Shown: positions 9,899-20,659, numbered from the stretch's first letter. The stretch: 64,000 nucleotides of DNA from Bacillus zhangzhouensis (GCA_025809375.1 CP099514.1:1612001-1676000), one strand, 5' to 3'. The notes: generated from the sequence alone by a model not told the origin. Numbers and translations are program-made.

Positions 9899-11383
9899 CT
9901 ATTTTGGCAGAACGGAACTCCCCATTAAATAACGGTCTACCTCGTGCGCCACTTGTCTGCCTTCATTAATTGCCCAGACAATCAAGCTTTGCCCGCGTCT
10001 AGCATCTCCCGCTGCAAATACACCTTCTACATTTGTTGTATACTCCCCATATTTTGCGTCAATCCGATTGTTTTTGCTGTTCACGCCAAAGTGTTTCAAA
10101 AGCGGCTGTTCAGTTCCCTCAAAACCAATTGCAATAAACACTAGCTGAGCAGGCCATACCTTCTCTGTCCCTGGAATCTCATGAAATTCAAACTTCCCTT
10201 GTTCGTTTTTCACCTTTTCCATTTGAATGGTATGAAGCTCTTTTAATTTCCCATTTTTATCAGCCACAATTTTTGTGGTTTGAATTGAATATTGACGCGG
10301 ATCTTCTCCGAATTTTGCTTCTGCTTCTTCATAAGCATAATCCAGCGAGAAGACATAAGGCTGTTCTGGCCACATGTTATCCCCTACACGTGTATCCGGA
10401 AGCTTTGGATGCTTCCCGAATTGAACAACACTTTTTGCTTTTTGGCGAAGTGCAGTTGCAACGCAGTCTGCACCTGTATCTCCTCCGCCAATCACAATCA
10501 CGTCTTTTCCTTTTGCATCAATAAAGTTTTTGTCTTTAAATCCTGAATCAAGCATGCTTTTCGTTGCGAGGGTTAAATAATCCATCGCAAGGTGAATCCC
10601 TTTTGCTTCGCGGCCTTCAATCAACAGATCACGCTGCTTTTGTGCACCTGTACATAGGATAACTGCATCAAACTGCTCTTTCAGTTCGTCGGCAGTTATA
10701 TCCACGCCGATTTCTGTGTTCGTCACAAAATCAATGCCTTCTTGTCTTAGCAGTTTGACTCTTCGCTCGACCACTTCTTTGTCGAGCTTCATATTTGGGA
10801 TGCCGTATGTCAGCAGTCCGCCAAGGCGATCAGAACGCTCAAACACTGTCACAGCATGTCCTGCTTGGTTTAATTGATCAGCACTTGCAAGTCCTGCTGG
10901 TCCTGAGCCGACAATGGCAACTTTCTTCCCTGTACGGCTTGAAGGGATTCTTGGCTTGATCCATCCATTTTCAAAGCCTTTATCAATGATCGTGCGTTCG
11001 ATATTTTTAATCGAAACAGCCGGGTCATGAATAGCGACTGTACATGAACCTTCACAAGGCGCAGGACATACTCGCCCAGTAAACTCAGGGAAATTATTTG
11101 TTTTTTGCAGTCTTTCAAGAGCTTCTTTCCATCTCCCGCGATAGACAAGATCATTCCACTCTGGAATTAAATTGTAGATCGGGCAGCCAGATACGCCGCC
11201 TCTGATCTCCATCCCAATTTGACAAAACGGTGTTCCGCAATCCATACATCTAGCGCCCTGCTTCTTCAATACGTCATCTGTATAAGGAGCTGAATATTCT
11301 TTCCAGTCATTTTGACGAGTGAGAGGGTCACGTTCATTTGGCTTTTCTCTTTTATATTCCATAAAACCTGTTGCTTTGCCCAT
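9899..11383 (-). CDS. gltB: Glutamate synthase small subunit
   Basis: A 494-aa NADPH-dependent flavoprotein subunit of GOGAT, supplying electrons for 2-oxoglutarate + glutamine -> 2 glutamate. The N-terminal iron-sulfur cysteines are visible (CMDCGTPFC, CPAPCEGSC). The FAD site is VGSGPAGLASA (~155) and the NADPH site is IGGGDTGADC (~295). I choose ATG 11383, with AAAGGGGAGAGG just upstream; the 30-residue longer frame overlaps gltA and has no site. It follows gltA by 16 nt, and the length matches B. subtilis GltB (493). Confidence 0.95.
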   Translation of the reverse strand: MGKATGFMEYKREKPNERDPLTRQNDWKEYSAPYTDDVLKKQGARCMDCGTPFCQIGMEIRGGVSGCPIYNLIPEWNDLVYRGRWKEALERLQKTNNFPEFTGRVCPAPCEGSCTVAIHDPAVSIKNIERTIIDKGFENGWIKPRIPSSRTGKKVAIVGSGPAGLASADQLNQAGHAVTVFERSDRLGGLLTYGIPNMKLDKEVVERRVKLLRQEGIDFVTNTEIGVDITADELKEQFDAVILCTGAQKQRDLLIEGREAKGIHLAMDYLTLATKSMLDSGFKDKNFIDAKGKDVIVIGGGDTGADCVATALRQKAKSVVQFGKHPKLPDTRVGDNMWPEQPYVFSLDYAYEEAEAKFGEDPRQYSIQTTKIVADKNGKLKELHTIQMEKVKNEQGKFEFHEIPGTEKVWPAQLVFIAIGFEGTEQPLLKHFGVNSKNNRIDAKYGEYTTNVEGVFAAGDARRGQSLIVWAINEGRQVAHEVDRYLMGSSVLPK

Positions 11384-11399
11384 TGTCCTCTCCCCTTTC

Positions 11400-14300
11400 T
11401 TAATGAGCGAGGGCTGCTTTTTGCCCGTTTGCCGTTTCTTGATTTTTCGGTTTTGTGTTTGCTTCAAAGGCAAACATCACCGCTTCTTCATGACTGAGAC
11501 CCGCTTGTTTTTGTTCTTCAATGCTTTGAAGCATCATTTTATAATTTCTCGGAATGACTTTGATGAATTGATCCTTTTCCTGCTCCCAGTTTTCGAGAAT
11601 TGCTGCTGCTTTTGAGCTGTTTGTATAATCAAGATGTTCTTTGATCATTTGCTTCACTTCTTGTTCTTCTTCATCAACTGTGAGCTTTTCAAACATGATC
11701 ATTTCCATGTTGCACATTCTTTTGAACTGTTTTGCATCCGCTGTATGGACATAAGCCACACCGCCAGACATACCTGCACCAAAGTTTTTCCCAACGTCTC
11801 CTAAAATGACGACACGTCCGCCAGTCATGTATTCACAGCCGTGATCACCGATTCCTTCCACAACCACATGTACACCTGAATTACGAACGGCAAATCGTTC
11901 ACCAGCACGCCCGTTAATATAAGCTTTTCCGCTAGTTGCGCCGTAAAATGCGACGTTTCCTACAATAACGTTTTCATGTCCATTTTGTACAAAGTGGTCA
12001 GAGGTTTTAACAACAATTTTGCCTCCTGAGAGTCCTTTGCCGATATAGTCATTTGAATCACCTGTTAAATAGAGAGACATGCCCTTTGGCACAAATGCGC
12101 CAAAGCTTTGTCCAGCTGAACCAGTGAACCTTAGTGTGATTGTATCCTCTGGCAAGCCTTCTTCCCCGTAACGCTTAGACACTTCACTGCCAGTAATCGT
12201 TCCGGCCACACGGTGAATATTGCGAATGTTCAATGATAGATCAACCGGTGTTTGATGATTCAGCGCTTCTTGCACATAAGGAAGGATTTCATTCATATCC
12301 AGCGATTCATCAATTTTATGATTTTGCGGTGTTCTGAATGTCCGCGCTCCTTCTGGCTGATAAAGCAGTGTTTCAAGGTTTAGCTGACCTGCTTTCCAGT
12401 GAGCTTTTGCTCGTTCACTGACCGCTAACACGTCCGTGCGACCGATTAATTCATCCATTGATGTAAAGCCGAGTTCCGCTAAGATTTCTCTTACTTCCTC
12501 TGCAATAAACATCATGAAGTTCACAATGTGATCAGGGTTACCCATGAATTTTTTGCGAAGCTCTGGATTTTGTGTGGCAACACCGACTGGGCAAGTATCT
12601 AAATGACATGCTCTCATCATTACGCAGCCCAGTACGACAAGTGGAGCTGTCGCAAAGCCATACTCTTCTGCTCCTAAAATCGCAGCCATGACAACGTCGC
12701 GGCCAGTCATTAACTTTCCGTCCGTTTCAAGAACGACTCGCTCGCGAAGACCGTTTAACACAAGGGTTTGATGCGCCTCTGCCAATCCAAGCTCCCAAGG
12801 AAGTCCTGTGTGTTTAATACTCGTTTTCGGTGAAGCACCTGTACCGCCGTCATAACCGCTAATGACAATGACGTCCGCCGTCCCTTTTGCTACACCTGCT
12901 GCAATCGTGCCGACGCCGGCTTTAGATACAAGCTTGACACTGATGCGTGCATCACGGTTCGCGTTTTTCAAATCATGAATCAGCTGAGCTAAATCTTCGA
13001 TGGAATAAATATCATGATGCGGCGGTGGTGAAATCAACCCGACGCCTGGCGTAGAACCGCGTACATCGGCAACCCAAGGATACACTTTATTTCCTGGCAA
13101 CTGTCCGCCTTCTCCCGGCTTTGCTCCTTGCGCCATTTTAATTTGCAGTTCATCTGCATTGACCAAGTAATGACTTTTTACACCAAATCGGCCAGAAGCG
13201 ATTTGTTTAATTGCACTTCTGCGGTCATTACCTTGTTCATCTACTGTAAAACGGGCAGGATCTTCTCCACCTTCTCCGCTGTTACTTTTACCGCCAATTC
13301 GGTTCATCGCAATCGCAAGTGCCTCATGCGCTTCTTTACTTAAAGATCCAAATGACATGGCACCTGTCTTAAAGCGGCGCACGATGGATTCAGCAGATTC
13401 AACCTCTTCCAGGCGGACCGGCTTTTGTTTTGGCTGAAATGCAAACAAATTTCTGAGGAAGCCGATTCTTTCTTCGTCCGCTGCCTTTGTATATTGTTTA
13501 AATAGGTTGTAATCTTCATTACGGCATGCCCACTGAAGCGTATGAATCGTTTTTGGGTTAAAAGCATGGTGCTCTCCATTTTTTCTCCACTGGAATTCGC
13601 TGCCTGATTCAAGTGTTTGGTCAGTTGCTGCTTGATACCCTGCTTCATGGCGAAGTTTTGCCTCATAAGCAATGGTGTCAAGATCAATTCCGCCAAGCTG
13701 AGAAGCTGTTCCTGTGAAATACTCTTGAATGACGTCTTCACTAATCCCGACTGCTTCAAAAATTTGCGCGCCTCTATAGCTTTGCACAGTGGAAATCCCC
13801 ACTTTGGACATAACTTTGACGACACCTTCTGTCACGCTTTTACCAAACTTTGTAACAGCTTCATCAAAGCTGATCGAAATCGTTTCGTCTGCAATCAGCT
13901 GTTTGTACGTTTCATAGACAAGGTAAGGGTGGATCGCATCTGCTCCGTAGCCAATCAGTGCGGCAAAATGATGGACCTCCCTCACCTCTCCAGATTCAAC
14001 GATCAGACTGACCTTTGTCCGTAGACCTTGACGAACAAGGTGCTGATGAAGTGCACTTAGCGCAAGAAGTGGTGGAATCGGTACTTTTTGTTCTGTCATT
14101 TCACGGTCTGAAAGGATTAATAAAGAGACACCTTCTCGGATCGCTTTTTCCGCCTCTTCAAACATCGCATCCAGTCCGCGCTTTAAATCATCGGTGAAAA
14201 GTGTATGAATTGTTTTGCTTTTAAAGGCATTATGAACAATCGTTTTCAAGCCGTTAAATTGTCCGCTCGTTAAGACCGGTGTATAAAGTTTAATTCTTCG

Positions 14301-15971
14301 GCATGAATATTCATTCGGATGTAAAATGTCGCCTTCAGCACCTAACCAAGTCATAGTGGATGTCACGAGCTGCTCACGAATGGCATCAATCGGCGGGTTC
14401 GTGACTTGTGCAAACAGCTGCTTAAAATAATGAAAAAGAGACTGCGCACGATCTGATAACACAGCAAGCGGTGTGTCACTTCCCATTGAACCTATTGGGT
14501 CCTTGCCTTCCTCTAGTAAAGGAATTAAATACTTTTGAATGTCTTCATACGTATAATGGAACGCTCGCTGACGCGTCAATAAATCATCCATTATGCTAGA
14601 ACTTTCTGAATTTTCTTCCGAGCGATTGACATGGACCATTTCTTCATCGAGCCATTTTTGATAAGGCAGTTCATTCGCAATGGCCGATTTCACTTCTTCG
14701 TCAGAAATAATTCGCCCTTCTTCTAAATCAATGAGCAGCATTTTGCCAGGCTCAAGCCGATCTTTATACTTAACATCTTCTTCATTCGTGTCGATTACGC
14801 CAACTTCAGAAGAGAAAATGATATGATCATCATTTGTGACATAGTATCTTGCCGGTCTTAATCCGTTTCGGTCTAAGATCGCCCCGATTTGTTTGCCATC
14901 TGTAAAGGAAATGGCTGTTGGTCCATCCCACGGCTCCATGAGGGAACTATGGTATTCATAAAATGCCCGTTTCTCTTTCGACATGTGCGTGTTTTCCGTC
15001 CAAGGCTCAGGAATTAGCATCATGGCTGTATGAGCAGGTGTACGGCCTGCAAGCACAAAAAATTCAAAGGCATTGTCTAAAATAGATGAATCACTTCCGT
15101 CTGCATTCAGCACTGGCAAAATCTTGTCTAAATCGTCTCCGAAGGCTTCAGATACGAATTGTTGTTCTCTTGCTCTCATCCAGTTGATGTTTCCTCTTAA
15201 TGTGTTGATTTCTCCGTTATGAATTAAGTAACGGTTTGGATGGGCTCTTTCCCATGTAGGAAATGTATTTGTACTAAATCTTGAATGAACAAGTGAAAAT
15301 GCAGAAACAAAAGTTTCATCCTGTAGATCAAGATAAAAAGCATCGACTTGATCTGATGTTAAAAGCCCCTTGTATACGATGGTTTGACTTGACAGGCTGA
15401 CAAAGTAAAATTGTTTTTCTTCTCTTGTTCCCCAGTTCTCAGCCTGCTTACGGATGACATATAATTTTCGTTCAAATGACAAACGATCTGTGATGTTGTC
15501 GTTTGCTCCGATAAAGACCTGTCTCACAACCGGACAGCTCTTGGCTGCGACAGTACCAATTTTCCCGGCATCGACAGGAACCGTTCTCCAGCCAATTAAT
15601 GTTTGACCTTCTTGTTTAATGAACCCGTTGATTTTCTGTTCGATGGCTTGACGCGTTTTTTCGTCATCATCTTTTGAAAAGAAGACCATTCCTACCCCGT
15701 AACGGCCTTTTTCAGGAAGTGCAAATTTTTTGCAGTTCTTTCTAAAGAAAGCGTCTGGCAGCTGTACCATTAAACCGGCACCATCACCTGTATACGGATC
15801 ACTGCCTTGCCCGCCGCGATGATCAAGCTGGCACAGCATTTGTAATCCCTTTTTGACGATGCTATGTGTCGCCTCCCCTTTTAAATGAGCGTACAGTCCA
15901 ATTCCACATGCATCATGTTCAAATTCAGGACGGTAGAGACCTTGTGGTTGTGGTAGTTGATTATAAGTCAT
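11400..15971 (-). CDS. gltA: Glutamate synthase large subunit
   Basis: A 1523-aa protein with the expected domain order. An N-terminal class II glutamine amidotransferase comes first, with nucleophile Cys22 in ACGIG after a 21-residue propeptide. A central domain and the FMN-binding synthase domain follow (GGEDPARF, GGTGASPKTS). The [3Fe-4S] cluster CVMMRACHLDTC lies near 1130, and the C-terminal GXGXG beta-helix is rich in glycine repeats. It is the first gene of gltAB, divergent from its activator gene gltC. Confidence 0.96.
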   Translation of the reverse strand: MTYNQLPQPQGLYRPEFEHDACGIGLYAHLKGEATHSIVKKGLQMLCQLDHRGGQGSDPYTGDGAGLMVQLPDAFFRKNCKKFALPEKGRYGVGMVFFSKDDDEKTRQAIEQKINGFIKQEGQTLIGWRTVPVDAGKIGTVAAKSCPVVRQVFIGANDNITDRLSFERKLYVIRKQAENWGTREEKQFYFVSLSSQTIVYKGLLTSDQVDAFYLDLQDETFVSAFSLVHSRFSTNTFPTWERAHPNRYLIHNGEINTLRGNINWMRAREQQFVSEAFGDDLDKILPVLNADGSDSSILDNAFEFFVLAGRTPAHTAMMLIPEPWTENTHMSKEKRAFYEYHSSLMEPWDGPTAISFTDGKQIGAILDRNGLRPARYYVTNDDHIIFSSEVGVIDTNEEDVKYKDRLEPGKMLLIDLEEGRIISDEEVKSAIANELPYQKWLDEEMVHVNRSEENSESSSIMDDLLTRQRAFHYTYEDIQKYLIPLLEEGKDPIGSMGSDTPLAVLSDRAQSLFHYFKQLFAQVTNPPIDAIREQLVTSTMTWLGAEGDILHPNEYSCRRIKLYTPVLTSGQFNGLKTIVHNAFKSKTIHTLFTDDLKRGLDAMFEEAEKAIREGVSLLILSDREMTEQKVPIPPLLALSALHQHLVRQGLRTKVSLIVESGEVREVHHFAALIGYGADAIHPYLVYETYKQLIADETISISFDEAVTKFGKSVTEGVVKVMSKVGISTVQSYRGAQIFEAVGISEDVIQEYFTGTASQLGGIDLDTIAYEAKLRHEAGYQAATDQTLESGSEFQWRKNGEHHAFNPKTIHTLQWACRNEDYNLFKQYTKAADEERIGFLRNLFAFQPKQKPVRLEEVESAESIVRRFKTGAMSFGSLSKEAHEALAIAMNRIGGKSNSGEGGEDPARFTVDEQGNDRRSAIKQIASGRFGVKSHYLVNADELQIKMAQGAKPGEGGQLPGNKVYPWVADVRGSTPGVGLISPPPHHDIYSIEDLAQLIHDLKNANRDARISVKLVSKAGVGTIAAGVAKGTADVIVISGYDGGTGASPKTSIKHTGLPWELGLAEAHQTLVLNGLRERVVLETDGKLMTGRDVVMAAILGAEEYGFATAPLVVLGCVMMRACHLDTCPVGVATQNPELRKKFMGNPDHIVNFMMFIAEEVREILAELGFTSMDELIGRTDVLAVSERAKAHWKAGQLNLETLLYQPEGARTFRTPQNHKIDESLDMNEILPYVQEALNHQTPVDLSLNIRNIHRVAGTITGSEVSKRYGEEGLPEDTITLRFTGSAGQSFGAFVPKGMSLYLTGDSNDYIGKGLSGGKIVVKTSDHFVQNGHENVIVGNVAFYGATSGKAYINGRAGERFAVRNSGVHVVVEGIGDHGCEYMTGGRVVILGDVGKNFGAGMSGGVAYVHTADAKQFKRMCNMEMIMFEKLTVDEEEQEVKQMIKEHLDYTNSSKAAAILENWEQEKDQFIKVIPRNYKMMLQSIEEQKQAGLSHEEAVMFAFEANTKPKNQETANGQKAALAH

Positions 15972-16088
15972 CGTTTCTCTCCCCCGTTTAAAAGATCCGT
16001 TTTTTCACAGTCATAAAATCTCACAAACTCTGTAACTTATTTTAAGTTTTCAAATTAATATAAACAATATATAATTTAGATCAAAACA

Positions 16089-16103
16089 ATCTCTTTTTGA
16101 GAT
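16089..16103. promoter_or_regulatory. GltC operator (Box I-like)
   Basis: ATCTCTTTTTGAGAT is a perfect ATCTC-N5-GAGAT dyad with the LysR T-N11-A pattern, as in Box I of the B. subtilis gltA-gltC region. A second half-like ATCTCA is present at about 16017-16022. GltC bound here would activate gltA and repress itself. Confidence 0.7.
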
Positions 16104-16124
16104 AGATGGGTGTGAATTGCAAAA

Positions 16125-17027
16125 ATGGAGCTTCGTCAGTTACGTTATTTTGTAGAAGTCGCAGACCGTGAACACGTGTCAGAAGCGGCTGAAAACTTAC
16201 ATGTTGCCCAATCTGCCATCAGCCGGCAGATTGCGAATTTAGAAGAAGAACTTGGAGTGGCCTTATTTGAACGAGAAGGACGAAATATCAAATTAACGAA
16301 GATCGGCAGACAATTTTTAGACCATGTCAGAACGGCACTAAAAGCCATTGATTATGCGAAAGAACAAATTGATGAATACTTAGATCCGCACAAAGGAACG
16401 GTGAATATTGGCTTTCCTACGAGTCTAGCAAGCCAAGTGCTCCCTTCTGTCATCTCCGCCTTTAAGCAGGAATATCCAGAGGTCGATTTTTTACTTCGTC
16501 AAGGGTCCTATAAATTTCTCATTGAAGCTGTTAAAAATCGAGATATCGATCTCGCCTTTTTAGGACCCGTACCGACAAACGATTCTCAAATAGAAGGAAA
16601 TATTTTGTTCTCCGAAAGCATTTATGCCCTTTTGCCAATCAGCCATTCCTTTAGCGGACAAAGGAGCATTCATTTAAGTGATTTAAGAAAGGATCATTTC
16701 GTGTTATTTCCTGAAGGGTATGTGCTGAGACAAATTGCGGTTGATGCTTGCAAGCAGGCAGGCTATGAGCCTACCATTTCATCTGAAGGAGAAGATTTGG
16801 ATGCCATTAAAGGTCTCGTATCGGCAGGTATGGGCATTACTTTATTACCCGAAAGCGCTTTTTATGAAACAACACCGCGGTTTACAGTGAAAATTCCGAT
16901 CGATTTTCCTCAAGTGAGAAGAACGGTTGGAATTATTGCATCTAAAACGCGAGAAATGTCTCCTTCTGCCCATGATTTTTATGTGTTTGTGAAGGATTTC
17001 TTTTCTAAAATTGAACAATATAAATAA
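16125..17027 (+). CDS. gltC: LysR-type activator of gltAB
   Basis: A 300-aa LysR regulator, identical in length to B. subtilis GltC. The N-terminal winged helix-turn-helix (MELRQLRYFVEVADREHVSE, with AISRQIANLEEELG as recognition region) precedes a periplasmic-binding-like effector domain. The effector responds to the 2-oxoglutarate/glutamate balance. It is divergent from gltA with Box I between them. The Shine-Dalgarno is weak (GGGTG), consistent with low-level autoregulated synthesis. Confidence 0.93.
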   Translation: MELRQLRYFVEVADREHVSEAAENLHVAQSAISRQIANLEEELGVALFEREGRNIKLTKIGRQFLDHVRTALKAIDYAKEQIDEYLDPHKGTVNIGFPTSLASQVLPSVISAFKQEYPEVDFLLRQGSYKFLIEAVKNRDIDLAFLGPVPTNDSQIEGNILFSESIYALLPISHSFSGQRSIHLSDLRKDHFVLFPEGYVLRQIAVDACKQAGYEPTISSEGEDLDAIKGLVSAGMGITLLPESAFYETTPRFTVKIPIDFPQVRRTVGIIASKTREMSPSAHDFYVFVKDFFSKIEQYK

Positions 17028-17120
17028 TTCCCTAAACAAGACATTTCATTTGTAGAAATAACCCCTCTTTGTATATGATGGGTTACAGAACAAAAGACTA
17101 TATGGAAGAAAGGTATTCGT

Positions 17121-18854
17121 ATGAAATCAATATTATCGTTTTTAAAGCCGTATCGGCTATCCGTTGTGTTCATTGTCATTCTCACCTTTTTAAGCAGTAT
17201 GCTCCAGCTGTATTTACCGACGTTAACAGCAAATATCGTTGATGTCGGTATCGTTCAAGGAGATATTGCTTACATATGGAAGGTTGGCGGCTGGATGGTG
17301 GCTTGTTCTTTACTCGCCATTTTGCTCACCATTTGGAAGTCTTACTTGTCATCAAAGACAGCACTTGGCTTCGGGCGTGATATGAGAAGACAGCTGTTTG
17401 TACATGTCGAACAATTTTCATTAGAAGAATTTCAAAAGATTGGCACGTCTTCCTTTATTACAAGATCAACAAATGATGTGAAACAAGTCCAAGATGTGAC
17501 AATCATGATCTTACAAATGATGACGCAGGCCCCGCTCATGCTTGTGGGCGGAATTATTTTGGCTGTTTCCAGGGATGCTGTCCTGTCTCTTATCTTTTTA
17601 GCAGCCCTCCCCCTTCTTGGCGGATTTATCTATTTGGTGTCAAGAAAAGCCATCCCGTTATTCGGCCAGCTTCAGAAAAAAACAGACCGGCTGAATTTAA
17701 TTATGAGAGAATCTCTTTCAGGCATCCGGGTCATTCGTGCATTTAACCGTGTGGATGATGAAAAGGAGCGTTTCCAAGAAGCCAACACGTCCTATAAGGA
17801 TACTGGCCTTAGAGTCAACCGATTAATGGCTTACTTGTTTCCATTTATGATGATTATCATGAACTTCACGAATATCGGCATTGTCTGGCTTGGTGCAAAC
17901 CGAATTGATGCCGGAGAAATGGAAGTTGGAAATCTCATTGCCTTCATTCAATATGCGATGATGATTTTAATGGCACTTATTATGCTGTCGATGAGCTTTA
18001 TTATGGTCCCAAGAGCACAAGCGTCAGCAAAACGCATGAATGAAGTGTTAAACATTGAACCAAAGATTCAAGACAAAGAAAAGTCTATAACTGAGCTTCA
18101 CGAGCCCGTCCAATCCATTCGCTTTGAGGATGTGTCATTTTATTACTCAAATGCAGAGAAACCGGCCGTTCAAGATATAACATTTGAAGCCAAAACTGGC
18201 GAAACAACAGCCATTATTGGAAGTACGGGTTCTGGGAAAACAACGCTTCTCCAGCTGATGACGCGTTTTTATGAAGTGACAGAAGGCCGGATTACACTAG
18301 ATGGGGTAGACATTAGAGAGCTGCCTCAGGAGAAACTGAGAAACCAGATGGGCTATGTCTCTCAAAAAGCTGTTTTATTTAGTGGAACCATTGCCGATAA
18401 TGTGCGCTTTGGCAAGCAGGATGCAAGCGATGAAGACGTCTGGCAGGCGCTACGAACTGCGCAGGCTGAAGAATTTGTTTTGCAAAAAGACGGCGGAATT
18501 CATGCAGAAATTGATCAAGGTGGTTCCAATCTATCCGGCGGCCAAAAGCAGCGGCTTTCCATTGCAAGGGCATTAGTGAGAAAACCTTCATTCTATCTGT
18601 TTGACGATAGTTTTTCAGCACTTGATTACAAAACAGATGCTAAGCTGCGGGCATCATTAGAAGCAGAAAAAGCACATGCAGCCCTCATCATTGTGGCTCA
18701 GCGAATCAGCACTGTGAAGCATAGTGATAAAATCATTGTACTTGATGAAGGGAAAATCGCAGGGATCGGAACACATGAACAACTATTAAAGGACAATCTT
18801 GTATACCAAGAGATTGTCGCATCTCAAGAAGGTCAGGAGGTGGAGCGAGGATGA
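17121..18854 (+). CDS. yfiB: ABC exporter half-transporter, YfiB-like
   Basis: A 577-aa type IV ABC half-transporter with six transmembrane helices (~1-300) and an ATPase domain. Walker A is GSTGSGKTT (~370), the signature is NLSGGQKQR, and the Walker B region reads LFDDSFSALD. The residue after Walker B is Asp in place of the catalytic Glu (FDDS), the usual mark of the degenerate site in heterodimeric exporters. The stop overlaps the start of the next half-transporter (ATGA). The pair resembles B. subtilis YfiB/YfiC, but the YheI/YheH type cannot be excluded. The substrate is unknown. Confidence 0.78.
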   Translation: MKSILSFLKPYRLSVVFIVILTFLSSMLQLYLPTLTANIVDVGIVQGDIAYIWKVGGWMVACSLLAILLTIWKSYLSSKTALGFGRDMRRQLFVHVEQFSLEEFQKIGTSSFITRSTNDVKQVQDVTIMILQMMTQAPLMLVGGIILAVSRDAVLSLIFLAALPLLGGFIYLVSRKAIPLFGQLQKKTDRLNLIMRESLSGIRVIRAFNRVDDEKERFQEANTSYKDTGLRVNRLMAYLFPFMMIIMNFTNIGIVWLGANRIDAGEMEVGNLIAFIQYAMMILMALIMLSMSFIMVPRAQASAKRMNEVLNIEPKIQDKEKSITELHEPVQSIRFEDVSFYYSNAEKPAVQDITFEAKTGETTAIIGSTGSGKTTLLQLMTRFYEVTEGRITLDGVDIRELPQEKLRNQMGYVSQKAVLFSGTIADNVRFGKQDASDEDVWQALRTAQAEEFVLQKDGGIHAEIDQGGSNLSGGQKQRLSIARALVRKPSFYLFDDSFSALDYKTDAKLRASLEAEKAHAALIIVAQRISTVKHSDKIIVLDEGKIAGIGTHEQLLKDNLVYQEIVASQEGQEVERG

Positions 18855-20659
18855 GTAAGAAAATGTCTTCCGGCATTAAAGGACCAGCCGCCAAACCGAA
18901 AGAATTTAAGAAAACACTGCTTCGTTTGACAGGTTATTTAAAACCAAGGAAATTTCAGTTGATCATAGTCTTTATTGCAGCGATTGGTTCAACTATCTTT
19001 AACGTCATTAGTCCAAAGCTGCTTGGGGATGCCACCTCTTCCCTATTTGACAGCTTTACGAATGGAACAGACGTTCAATTTGATGTCATTTCACGCATCT
19101 TATTGCTGCTTGTCGTGCTGTACGTCGTTGCTTCTCTCTTTTCATTCGTTCAGCAATATGTCATGGCCGGTGTCTCTCAACAGACCATTGCTGAATTGCG
19201 GCAGGAAGCAAATGACAAGCTCACACGTGTCCCCCTTCGTTATTTTGATAAAACAACTCACGGGGACACGCTAAGCCGTGTGATGAATGATATCGATAAT
19301 ATTAATACATCGCTTCAACAGGCGCTCACCCAAGTGATTACATCTGTTATTACAGTCATTGGGATTGTCGTAATGATGCTCTTCATCAGTCCGCTGCTTA
19401 CGTTGCTTGTTTGTTTGACGCTGCCGCTCAGCCTGTTTGCGATTCGCGGCATTACGTCATTTTCCCAAAAGCATTTTAAAGCGCAGCAAAAAGAGCTTGG
19501 GACGATTAATGGACATATTAATGAAATGTTCACAGGACATCAGACAGTTCGTGCGTACGGCTACGAAAAGAAAGCGATTGATACATTTGATCAATTAAAC
19601 GAAAAGCTGTATGAATCCTCAAGGAAAGCGCAGTTCATTTCTGGTTTAATGATGCCGATGATGACCTTTATCGGGAATCTTGGCTATGTGGCAGTCAGTG
19701 TAGCCGGCGGTATTCTTGTCATTAACGGAAATATTCGCGTCGGGGATGTGCAGGCATTTATCCAATACACACAGCAAATGTCTCAGCCGCTTGTGCAGGC
19801 ATCAAGTGTCGCAAACTTAGTCCAATCAGCGATCGCTTCTGCTGAAAGGGTGTTTGAAATCCTCGATGAGGAAGAAGAAAATACTGAAGAAGATGCAGCA
19901 ATTGATCTTGCATCACTCTCAGGTGATGTGAGCTTTGAACAAGTTCAATTCGGATATGAAAAAGATCATCCGATTATTAAAGGTTTGAATTTAGATGTGC
20001 AGGAAGGACAGACGGTTGCCATTGTCGGACCAACAGGCGCAGGAAAAACAACCATCATTAATCTTTTAATGCGTTTTTACGAATTAGACCAAGGCTCCAT
20101 ACGCATTGGCGGTGTCAAAACAACAGATCTCAGCCGTCAGCAAGTACGAGACTTATTTGCGATGGTTCTTCAGGATACGTGGCTCTTTGAAGGAACGATT
20201 TACGACAACATTGCTTATGGCAGGCAGCACGTTTCAAAAGAGGATGTCATCAAAGCTGCCAAACATGCCTATGCGGATGATTTCATCCGCACGCTTCCAG
20301 ATGGATATGACACACTCTTAACAGAAGATGCCGGCAACCTGTCACAAGGTCAGCGCCAGCTGTTAACCATCGCCCGTGCCATTTTATCTGATCCAAAAAT
20401 CTTAATATTAGATGAAGCAACAAGCAGTGTGGATACACGGACAGAGATGCATATTCAAAAAGCAATGAATGAATTGATGAAAGGCAGAACGAGCTTCGTG
20501 ATCGCACATAGACTTTCAACGATTAAGGATGCAGACCTCATTTTAGTCATGAAAGATGGAAGCATCATTGAAAAAGGATCGCACAGCGAACTTTTAAAAC
20601 AAAAAGGTTTCTATGCAGACTTATATATGAGTCAATTTGCCGAAAATCAAGTTGGGTAA
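18851..20659 (+). CDS. yfiC: ABC exporter half-transporter, YfiC-like
   Basis: A 602-aa partner of the preceding gene. A ~30-residue cytosolic N-terminus precedes six membrane helices. The ATPase has Walker A GPTGAGKTT (~400) and Walker B ILILDEATSSVD with the catalytic Glu present. Its signature is NLSQGQRQ, with Gln in place of the usual Gly in SGGQ. One canonical and one altered site across the pair point to an asymmetric heterodimer. The two genes separate gltC from the proH locus, which are adjacent in B. subtilis, so this block has been inserted or rearranged. Confidence 0.78.
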   Translation: MSKKMSSGIKGPAAKPKEFKKTLLRLTGYLKPRKFQLIIVFIAAIGSTIFNVISPKLLGDATSSLFDSFTNGTDVQFDVISRILLLLVVLYVVASLFSFVQQYVMAGVSQQTIAELRQEANDKLTRVPLRYFDKTTHGDTLSRVMNDIDNINTSLQQALTQVITSVITVIGIVVMMLFISPLLTLLVCLTLPLSLFAIRGITSFSQKHFKAQQKELGTINGHINEMFTGHQTVRAYGYEKKAIDTFDQLNEKLYESSRKAQFISGLMMPMMTFIGNLGYVAVSVAGGILVINGNIRVGDVQAFIQYTQQMSQPLVQASSVANLVQSAIASAERVFEILDEEEENTEEDAAIDLASLSGDVSFEQVQFGYEKDHPIIKGLNLDVQEGQTVAIVGPTGAGKTTIINLLMRFYELDQGSIRIGGVKTTDLSRQQVRDLFAMVLQDTWLFEGTIYDNIAYGRQHVSKEDVIKAAKHAYADDFIRTLPDGYDTLLTEDAGNLSQGQRQLLTIARAILSDPKILILDEATSSVDTRTEMHIQKAMNELMKGRTSFVIAHRLSTIKDADLILVMKDGSIIEKGSHSELLKQKGFYADLYMSQFAENQVG

